Positions 7,742 through 13,508 of a DNA stretch of 16,012 nt are shown here, in pieces. Below the pieces are notes generated by a model. That model had not been told where the DNA came from. It ran no database searches and worked only from the letters and a program-made list of their open reading frames with translations. The DNA comes from an uncultured delta proteobacterium (GTDB taxonomy: Bacteria > Myxococcota_A > Polyangia > Polyangiales > Ga0077539). The number at the start of each line of letters is the position of its first letter. Within the stretch, counting starts at the first letter, position 1. The position numbers and the translations under genes are program-made. Location: contig CAIOSS010000911.1 of NCBI GenBank assembly GCA_903860995.1, forward strand, positions 1-16,012, read 5' to 3'.

Positions 7742-8497
7742 GTGAGTCGCCCCCTCCCAACGAAGCGATGGCCTGCGGCGCTGCTGCTGAGCCTCTGCCT
7801 CACGGGCTGCGCGGGCTCCCGCGACTCGCTCCGGCCGCCCCCCGACCACGACCCGATGAACGACGTGCAGGGGCGGCAGCTCTTCGACCAGGGCATCGCG
7901 CTCGCGCGCAGCGGCGACCTCGTGCGCGCCGAGCAGTACCTCGCGTCGAGCACCACCCGCGGCATGGCCGAAGAGCGCGTGCTCCCGCTGCTGCTGGAGG
8001 TGTGCGTGGCCGCGTCGCGCTTCCGGGCCGCGGTGTCGTACGCCGAGCCGTACCTCCAGCGGCACCCGCAGGCGTGGCGGCTGCGCTTCCTCGTGGCGAC
8101 CATCCGGGTGGGGCTCAACGACAGCCTCGCCGCGCGGCGCGACCTCGAGGAGGTGCTGCGCGCCAAGGAAGACCACGCCGAGGCGCACTTCGTCCTCGCG
8201 TCGATGCTCCGTGAACACTTCAACGACCCGGTCGGTGCCGATCCGCACTACCGGCGCTACCTCGCGATCGAGCCCTCGGGCGCGCACGCAGACGAGGCCC
8301 GCGCGGGGCTCCTACAGCAGGTGACCAATGATCCCGAAAGAGGTGTACGAGGAGACGCTCCTGTCGTTCCTGGCGCCGGTGCGGCCCTTCCTGGACGACC
8401 CCAAGGTCTCGGAGATCATGATCAACGGGCCCAACCAGATCTTCATCGAGAAGGCGGGCAAGCTCACCCTGACCGACGCGCGGTTCCCCAGCCATGA
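7742..8497 (+). CDS. TPR lipoprotein; true C-terminus probably near 8330 (frameshift or long overlap)
   Basis: The frame gives 251 residues from GTG 7742. Residues 1-23 are a lipoprotein signal (PTKRWP n-region, LLLSLCL core, lipobox LTGC with C23). A TPR-like helical domain follows at about 45-190 (RQLFDQGIALARSGDLVRAEQYLASS, RRDLEEVLRAKEDHAEAHFVLASML, ADPHYRRYLAIEPSGAHADEARAGL). After about residue 193 the sequence turns into Gly/Arg/Pro-rich low-complexity text with codons rare elsewhere here (AGA, GTA, CGA, GGA), because it runs 170 bases into cpaF in another frame. A TGA at 8329-8331, in the frame two bases away, would give a classical ATGA junction with cpaF. I infer a one-base indel or sequencing error near the end; the functional protein is about 195 residues. 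It is the first gene of the cpaF-FHA operon and probably an outer-membrane-anchored assembly factor. Confidence 0.7.
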   Translation: MSRPLPTKRWPAALLLSLCLTGCAGSRDSLRPPPDHDPMNDVQGRQLFDQGIALARSGDLVRAEQYLASSTTRGMAEERVLPLLLEVCVAASRFRAAVSYAEPYLQRHPQAWRLRFLVATIRVGLNDSLAARRDLEEVLRAKEDHAEAHFVLASMLREHFNDPVGADPHYRRYLAIEPSGAHADEARAGLLQQVTNDPERGVRGDAPVVPGAGAALPGRPQGLGDHDQRAQPDLHREGGQAHPDRRAVPQP

Positions 8498-9494
8498 GGC
8501 GCTCAACGCCGCGCTGAGAAACATCGCGCAGTACGTCGGCAAGATGATCAACGAGGACAACCCCATCCTCGAGGCGCGCCTGCCCGACGGGTCGCGCATC
8601 GAGGCGGTCGTCCCCCCCGCCGCCCCCGACGGTCCCGACGTGTCCATCCGTCGCTTCTTCAAGGAGACGCTCACGGTGCAGCGCCTCGTGGACTTCGGTT
8701 CGCTCACCAGCGAGGCCGCCCAGCTCCTCGAGTGCCTCGTGGTGATGAAGCAGAACATCGTCGTCGCCGGCGGCACCGGCTCCGGCAAGACCTCCATGCT
8801 CAACGCCTTGAGCTCGTTCATCCCCGACGGCGAGCGCATCGTGATCATCGAAGACAGCCGCGAGGTGCAGCTCCAGCGGCAGCACGTGGTGCAGCTCGAG
8901 GCCCGCCCCGGCGACGCCAAGGGCAAGGGCAAGGTCACCATCCGCGACCTCTTCCGCGCCACGCTGCGCATGCGGCCCGACCGCATCGTCGTGGGCGAGA
9001 TCCGCGGCGGCGAGGCGCTCGACCTCGTGCAGGCGATGACCTCGGGTCACGGCGGGTGCATCACCACCGTGCACGCGACCTATCCGCACGACACACTCAC
9101 CCGACTGGAGACCATGTCCCTGATGAGCGACGTCGAGCTCCCGCTGTCCGCGCTGCGCGTGCAGCTCGGGAGCGCCATCAACCTCGTGGTGCAGACCTCG
9201 CGCCTGCAGGACGGCAGCCGCAAGGTCACGCACGTCTCCGAGGTGCGCGGCTACCACGCCGACAAGGGCTTCGAGATCGTCGACCTCTTCGTGCGCCGCT
9301 TCCAGGGGCGCGACGAGGAGGGCAACCTCATCAGCACCTTCGAGCCCACCGGCGAGCTCCCGCTGTGCACCGACATGGTGCACTCCTACGGCATGGCGTT
9401 CCCCGAGGCCGTCTACGAGGCCGCGCGCGTGCGCGCCGAGCAGGGCCCCGACGCGCAGCCCGACTACGGCCAGGTCGGAGGCCACCACGGATGA
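8328..9494 (+). CDS. cpaF: CpaF/TadA-type secretion ATPase
   Basis: A 388-residue hexameric traffic ATPase. Motifs in order: N-terminal domain with the CpaF hallmark DPKVSEIMINGPNQIFIEKAGKL (24-46) and EARLPDGSRIEAVVPP (82-97); Walker A GGTGSGKT (148-155); Asp box VIIEDSREVQL (172-182); Walker B region DRIVVGEIRGGEALD (218-232); His box GHGGCITTVHA (240-250). The length is shorter than many CpaF proteins because the long N-terminal extension is absent. This family powers Tad/Flp pilus assembly at the inner membrane on the cytoplasmic side. It overlaps the next gene by ATGA, so the two are translationally coupled, and an AGG is found 8 bases before the start. No TadB/C, pilin, prepilin peptidase or secretin gene is nearby, so its machine is either encoded elsewhere or is a reduced non-pilus system. 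Confidence 0.93.
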   Translation: MIPKEVYEETLLSFLAPVRPFLDDPKVSEIMINGPNQIFIEKAGKLTLTDARFPSHEALNAALRNIAQYVGKMINEDNPILEARLPDGSRIEAVVPPAAPDGPDVSIRRFFKETLTVQRLVDFGSLTSEAAQLLECLVVMKQNIVVAGGTGSGKTSMLNALSSFIPDGERIVIIEDSREVQLQRQHVVQLEARPGDAKGKGKVTIRDLFRATLRMRPDRIVVGEIRGGEALDLVQAMTSGHGGCITTVHATYPHDTLTRLETMSLMSDVELPLSALRVQLGSAINLVVQTSRLQDGSRKVTHVSEVRGYHADKGFEIVDLFVRRFQGRDEEGNLISTFEPTGELPLCTDMVHSYGMAFPEAVYEAARVRAEQGPDAQPDYGQVGGHHG

Positions 9495-10960
9495 CCGCCC
9501 CGTCGAACAGCAACGTCGTCACCCTCTCGCTCTCGCAGGGCGATAGCCCCAACCCGACGGCGACGTTCACCAGCGCGATGGCCGCCCGTCAGGTGATCCT
9601 CGGGTCGGGCGCGGCGGCGCACTGGAAGGTGCGGGGCCACGGCGTCGAGGCCTCGCACCTCGAGCTCTACTGGGACGGCAAGGTGCTCTGGGTGCGCGAC
9701 GGCGGCAGCCTGTCGGGCGTGTACGTCGGCGTCGACCGCGCGGAAGACTGGCAGCAGGTCTTCGACGGCACCGAGGTGTACTTCGGCCAGGCGGTCATCC
9801 GCGCGGTGGTCACCGGGCCCGACGCGCACGAAAAGAGCGCCACCGGGCCCGTCAACCCCAAGGGCGCGGCGTTCATCGATGAGGAGGAGAGCACCATGGT
9901 GTTCTCCGCCGAGGGCTTCGCGGCGGCGCTGCAGTCGAACCAGGCCCAAGCCCACGCCCCTGCGCCCGCGCCGCAGCGCTCGCCCATGAGCGCCACGGGG
10001 CAGCTCCCTTCGCTCCCCGGCCGTTCCCCCTCCGCGCCGGCGCACGCCCGGGGCATGACGCCCGACCTCGGCCTGCCCCCGGCCAGCTCCGAGGCGACGG
10101 TCATCCGCGCGTCGCCGTACGCCGCGATGGAGGCCGCGGGCCTGCTCAACAACCCGTCGCCCCAGCTCACGCCGCTGGCGGGCATGTCGCCCGCGCGCAT
10201 GTCCACGCCCGCGCCGATGGTGCAGCAGCCTTCGGTCAACCTCCCATCGGCGCCCCGCCCGGGAACGATGGCGCCCCCGATGGCGCCGGGCTTCGCCCCC
10301 GGGGCCTTCGGGCCGCTGGTGGGCCCCGGGCCGACCTCCGTGCCCCCGCCGCAGATGATGACGATGAACGACGGCGCGGGGGCTGCCACGGCGGCCCTCG
10401 ACGACCCCTTCGGTCCCATGGAGCTCCCCCCCCCGCCGCCGGTCGCGAAGGACGCCGGCACCCCGGGGCCGGGCGGCGTGCCGATGCGCACCTGGCTCCT
10501 CGCCGCATTGACCCTGGGCGTCGCCGCCCTCGGCATGACCTTCAACAACGCCCCGCAGCCTGCGGGCACCCCGGGCGGCCAGCGCATCGTGCGCCAGATC
10601 GTGCGCACCACCGCGGCCCCGGCGCCGACGACCATCAACCTCCTGGCGCTCCCCATCGGGCCCAACCAGCTCCTGGGCGTGATCGTCCCGGCGCCCATCG
10701 TCGCCCCCGCCGCCCCCGACGGGCGCCCGCGCTTCCCCGCGCCCAACCTGCAAGACCCGATCAAGCTCGCCGCCGACATGGTCGCCTCGCACCGCTACGC
10801 CGAGGCCGCCGCGCTCTACGAGGGCCTCGCCGCGCAGCACCCCGAGGCCCCGCTCTTCCGCCATTTTGCGCTGGTGCTCCGCGCCCGCGCCGCCCAACCA
10901 ACCTGCACCCCAGGAGCCGCCGGATGTACGCCAGGCACGCCCGCGCCCCCCTCGCGCTGA
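9491..10960 (+). CDS. Bitopic membrane protein with degenerate N-terminal FHA domain
   Basis: A 489-residue protein coupled to cpaF by ATGA. Residues about 10-107 fit an FHA fold (RQVILGSGAAAHWKV, ASHLELYWDGKVLWVRDGGSLSGVYVG, GTEVYFGQAVIRAVV), but the usual phosphothreonine-binding residues are not preserved: the GR pair is G38-S39, Ser at H-3 is Glu53, and the NG of the ligand loop is S75-G76. An acidic EEESTMVFS segment follows. A Pro/Ala/Met-rich unstructured linker spans about 145-330. One membrane span lies at 335-351 (WLLAALTLGVAALGMTF). The C-terminal ~135 residues contain a TPR-like helix pair (LAADMVASHRYAEAAALYEGLAAQHPEAP). Topology would place FHA in the cytoplasm next to CpaF and the TPR part in the periplasm near the TPR lipoprotein. 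The last 12 codons overlap the next gene. Confidence 0.82.
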   Translation: MTAPSNSNVVTLSLSQGDSPNPTATFTSAMAARQVILGSGAAAHWKVRGHGVEASHLELYWDGKVLWVRDGGSLSGVYVGVDRAEDWQQVFDGTEVYFGQAVIRAVVTGPDAHEKSATGPVNPKGAAFIDEEESTMVFSAEGFAAALQSNQAQAHAPAPAPQRSPMSATGQLPSLPGRSPSAPAHARGMTPDLGLPPASSEATVIRASPYAAMEAAGLLNNPSPQLTPLAGMSPARMSTPAPMVQQPSVNLPSAPRPGTMAPPMAPGFAPGAFGPLVGPGPTSVPPPQMMTMNDGAGAATAALDDPFGPMELPPPPPVAKDAGTPGPGGVPMRTWLLAALTLGVAALGMTFNNAPQPAGTPGGQRIVRQIVRTTAAPAPTTINLLALPIGPNQLLGVIVPAPIVAPAAPDGRPRFPAPNLQDPIKLAADMVASHRYAEAAALYEGLAAQHPEAPLFRHFALVLRARAAQPTCTPGAAGCTPGTPAPPSR

Positions 10961-11625
10961 GCCTCGTCGCCCTCGGCGGCGGCAACACCGCGCCGCCGCC
11001 GCTCTATCCCATCACCCTCCGGGTCATGACCGACAGTCGCCCGCTGCCCGGCGCCGCCATCGTCATCGGCGGGCGCGAGCTCGGCGCCACCGACCGCGAG
11101 GGGCGCTTCCGCATGGAGACCGTCGGCGTCGAGGGCACCTCGGTGGAGGTGACCGTGCGCTGCCCGGCAGGGTTCCGCTCGCCCGCCCAGCCCGTCGCCG
11201 TGGTGCTGCGCTCGACCGTCCAGCTCGATCAGGCGCAGCGCGGCCAGGGGATCGAGACCACCGCCCAGTGCCCGCCCACGCAGCGCATCGCGGCGGTCGT
11301 GGTGCGCGTCCCGGGCCGACCCAACCTCCCGATCCTCTACGACAACCGCGAGATCACCCGCACCGACCTCCAGGGCATCGCGCACATGATCTTCCGCGTC
11401 GGCGGCGGCGACACCTTGCGGCTGCGCATCGACACGCACGAGCAGCCCCTCCTGCGCCCGGCCAACCCCGAGCTCGTCGTGCACACGACCGACGCCGACA
11501 ACGTCTATGTGAGCACCCAGGGCTTCGAGGACGCCGCCGCGCCCCGCGCCCCGCGCCCGCGCGCCGCGCCGGTCAACCGCGGCCCGCAGCGCATCCCCGC
11601 GCGTCGCCCAGGGGGGTTCTTCTAG
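10924..11625 (+). CDS. Exported carboxypeptidase-regulatory-like (Ig-fold) protein
   Basis: A 233-residue protein. The ATG lies 37 bases inside the FHA gene but has a good ribosome-binding site (AGGAG, 10912-10916). Residues 1-20 (MYARHARAPLALSLVALGGG) look like a signal peptide; the expected lipobox Cys is absent (GGG where GC would be normal). Residues 35-85 resemble a carboxypeptidase regulatory-like Ig fold (ITLRVMTDSRPLPGAAIVIGGRELGATDREGRFRM), and a second similar unit seems to lie at about 121-170 (AVVVRVPGRPNLPILYDNREITRTDLQGIAHMIFRV). Such folds serve as adhesive or scaffold domains outside the cytoplasm. The C-terminus is Pro/Arg rich and probably disordered. As the fourth gene of the unit it probably contributes the extracytoplasmic end of the CpaF-linked complex. 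Two Cys (C80 and C119 region) could form a disulfide. Confidence 0.72.
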   Translation: MYARHARAPLALSLVALGGGNTAPPPLYPITLRVMTDSRPLPGAAIVIGGRELGATDREGRFRMETVGVEGTSVEVTVRCPAGFRSPAQPVAVVLRSTVQLDQAQRGQGIETTAQCPPTQRIAAVVVRVPGRPNLPILYDNREITRTDLQGIAHMIFRVGGGDTLRLRIDTHEQPLLRPANPELVVHTTDADNVYVSTQGFEDAAAPRAPRPRAAPVNRGPQRIPARRPGGFF

Positions 11626-11690
11626 ACAGACAATGTCCGCGGCCTCCACCGGGGACTGGTCATCGGTTCAGTGATCGGGTAGGAAGGACT

Positions 11691-11720
11691 CCGTCGGGTC
11701 GCGAGGGCGTCGACCCACCG
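11691..11720 (+). promoter_or_regulatory. Leader hairpin before the gene at 11731
   Basis: GGGTCG (11696-11701) pairs with CGACCC (11711-11716) across a 9-base loop. The stem can continue past a 2x2 internal mismatch with CCG (11691-11693) and CGG (11718-11720). The structure ends at the putative ribosome-binding site GGAGAAG (11720-11726). No T-run follows. It might affect translation of the gene at 11731 or mark the end of the upstream operon; function unknown. Confidence 0.3.
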
Positions 11721-11730
11721 GAGAAGCACC

Positions 11731-12408
11731 ATGAACCGAAACACCGCGCGCAGTCAGTACCGTGGCCAGATGTCCGCCGAGGACATCGAGGGCAAGCTCG
11801 CTCGCCTCCGAGAGCGCCTCGGCCTCGAAGACGTGACCTTCACCGAGGGCACCGGGCTCGACGCCGGCAGCGTGAGCCTGCGCTTCATGGTGCTCGGTCG
11901 CCGCGTCGAGCGCACCTGCGCGACGCAGCCCACCCCGGCGGCCAACTCCGCGTGCCTCGCGCTCTGGCTCGAAGACCGCGCGCGCAACCTCGAGCGGGGA
12001 ATCGAGTCCTTCGAGGAGGCCTTCGCCGACTGCCTCGTGCTCGCGGCCAACGACGACGCCGACGCCGTGAAGGGCGCCTGGCGGGTCAACCACTACGAGG
12101 GCCAGCGCAGCGTCGAGGAGTGCATCGAGGTGTTCCGCTCCAGCCTCGCGCGCCTGGCCGTCGCCGAGCGCGACGTGAAGGTCACCTGGGATACGGCCGC
12201 CAACTGGGCCCGCCTGCGCATGCGCCTGCCCTCCGGGGCCATCGTCGACAAGACCTCGCGCACCCAGAAGTCCTGCGAGGCCAACCTCGCGGCCCTCGCG
12301 CTCTGGCTCCAGTCCCGCGCCCGCAACTGGGAGCGCGGCATCGAGAGCCTCGACCTCGATCGGGTCTTCGCGGGCAACCTCCTGCCGGCGCCGGCCAAGG
12401 TCGCCTGA
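11731..12408 (+). CDS. Unknown soluble protein with an internal duplication
   Basis: A 225-residue cytoplasmic protein without signal peptide or membrane span. The ATG follows GGAGAAG at good spacing. It is made of two related halves, about 15-101 and 127-215. Their most alike parts are ALWLEDRARNLERGIES (77-93) and ALWLQSRARNWERGIES (190-206), identical at 14 of 17 positions. Both are preceded by a Cys/Ala stretch (ACL, CEANLAAL) and a beta-rich segment (VSLRFMVLGRRVERT, ARLRMRLPSGAIVDKT). The pattern of a short beta sheet, then a helix with an R.R..ERG motif, then AF(A)G..LPAPA at the end faintly recalls phage-type proteins in which such a unit precedes a J-domain. The next gene, 17 bases on, in fact ends in a J-like motif, so the two likely work together. 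I cannot assign a function; the phage link is inference. Confidence 0.7.
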   Translation: MNRNTARSQYRGQMSAEDIEGKLARLRERLGLEDVTFTEGTGLDAGSVSLRFMVLGRRVERTCATQPTPAANSACLALWLEDRARNLERGIESFEEAFADCLVLAANDDADAVKGAWRVNHYEGQRSVEECIEVFRSSLARLAVAERDVKVTWDTAANWARLRMRLPSGAIVDKTSRTQKSCEANLAALALWLQSRARNWERGIESLDLDRVFAGNLLPAPAKVA

Positions 12409-12425
12409 GAGGCCACGCGGTCCCC

Positions 12426-13508
12426 ATGGTCAGGAAGGTCAGCTTCACCGTCCGCCCGACGCCGGCCCTCGGCGCGCTGCTGTCGTTCGCGCAGGCCACG
12501 CGGGCCCACCGCGGCGGCCTCGGCGATCGGCTCGACCGCGAGGTGCGCCTCTCGCTGGAGTCGGCCGCCCGCACGCTCGACCCGGCGCTCGGGCCGATGC
12601 GCTGGCTCTCCCGCCGCGGCCTCGCGCGCTCGTCGGGCTACCTCGACGCCAGCGGCCTCGCGGTCGAGACCACCGTGACCATCGACCTGCGATCCGCGGT
12701 CGCCGCCGCCCTCGCCCAGGGTCCCCGGGTCGACGGCCGGGCATACACCGACCTGTATTCCCTCCGCGCGCTGGTGCGCGCCCTGCGCACGAGCGACCTG
12801 CTGGCCTTCGACGGGGTGCTGCTGGGTCGCCAGGCCGACACCGCCCGCGCGCTGCTCCGCGCCGTCGAGGCGGCGTGCCGGGAGACCGCGCTGTGCGACG
12901 AGGCCCTGGTGCCCAAGGGCTACGCGCGCGCGACCCCGGGCGCCCCGTCCGCCCAGGGCCCTGCGCCTGCCCCGACCAGCGCCCAGACCCCCGCTCCCGC
13001 CGCGCCGCCCAGGGCCGGGCGCGCGGCCCGCGGTCCCTCCCCGAAGGCCCGTGCGACATCAACCTCGACGTCGACGTCGAGCTCCTTCGGCGGCTTGCCC
13101 GACGACGCCACGTCTCCGCCGGTCGCCCCGGCGGTCGAGCTCAGCGCGAGGGGCCTCACCCCCGACGCGGAGTTCTTCCTGGAGAGCGGCGGGGTGAAGG
13201 TCTGGCCGTGCAGCGCGAAGGTGCTCACCCGCACCCGGCGCGCGGTGCTCATCGCGCTGCACCCGGACCGGGCCGGTGAGGGCAGCGAGGCCCGCTTCCG
13301 CAGCGCATTGCGGGGCTTCGAAGACCTCGCGCGGGTGCTCTCGACCGCCCCCGCCCCAGTCGTGAAGCCGACGTCCCCCACGCCGCCCGCCGCACCCGTC
13401 GTGCCCGCGTCGGGCATCGGGCAGTGGCCGCCTCCTCCGAGCACGGCACCGGCGCAGGTCGAGGCCGCGCCGCGCCGTCAGTCCTTCAAGAGGTCGTCGA
13501 AGGCCTGA
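12426..13508 (+). CDS. Unknown protein with C-terminal J-domain-like HPD segment
   Basis: A 360-residue protein, 17 bases after the preceding stop and probably co-transcribed with it. No strong Shine-Dalgarno is present, which suggests coupling. Residues 1-160 form an Ala/Leu/Arg-rich helical domain of no recognised family (VRKVSFTVRPTPALGALLSFAQ, LYSLRALVRALRTSDLLAFDGVLLGRQ). A low-complexity Pro/Ala/Ser/Thr linker spans about 165-235 and includes a TSTSTSTSSS run. Residues about 255-305 look like helices II-III of a J-domain: LTRTRRAVLIALHPDRAGEG (H279-P280-D281) followed by SEARFRSALRGFEDLARVLS. J-domains stimulate Hsp70 (DnaK) ATPase through the HPD loop. The tail is Pro-rich and basic (QSFKRSSKA). 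Partner and substrate are unknown. The 3' end overlaps the convergent TPR gene by 31 bases. Confidence 0.68.
   Translation: MVRKVSFTVRPTPALGALLSFAQATRAHRGGLGDRLDREVRLSLESAARTLDPALGPMRWLSRRGLARSSGYLDASGLAVETTVTIDLRSAVAAALAQGPRVDGRAYTDLYSLRALVRALRTSDLLAFDGVLLGRQADTARALLRAVEAACRETALCDEALVPKGYARATPGAPSAQGPAPAPTSAQTPAPAAPPRAGRAARGPSPKARATSTSTSTSSSFGGLPDDATSPPVAPAVELSARGLTPDAEFFLESGGVKVWPCSAKVLTRTRRAVLIALHPDRAGEGSEARFRSALRGFEDLARVLSTAPAPVVKPTSPTPPAAPVVPASGIGQWPPPPSTAPAQVEAAPRRQSFKRSSKA

Noticed and set aside
8328..9494. Possible PilB/PilT or GspE identity for the ATPase
   Set aside because: The KVSEIMINGP...IEKAGKL N-domain, EARLPDGSRIEAVVPP and GHGGCITTVHA box match the CpaF/TadA (VirB11-like) branch, and the tetra-Cys motif of GspE/PilB is absent.
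9464..10897. Long minus-strand frame opposite the FHA gene
   Set aside because: His/Arg/Gly-rich shadow; the plus strand has the FHA pattern, membrane span and ATGA coupling to cpaF.
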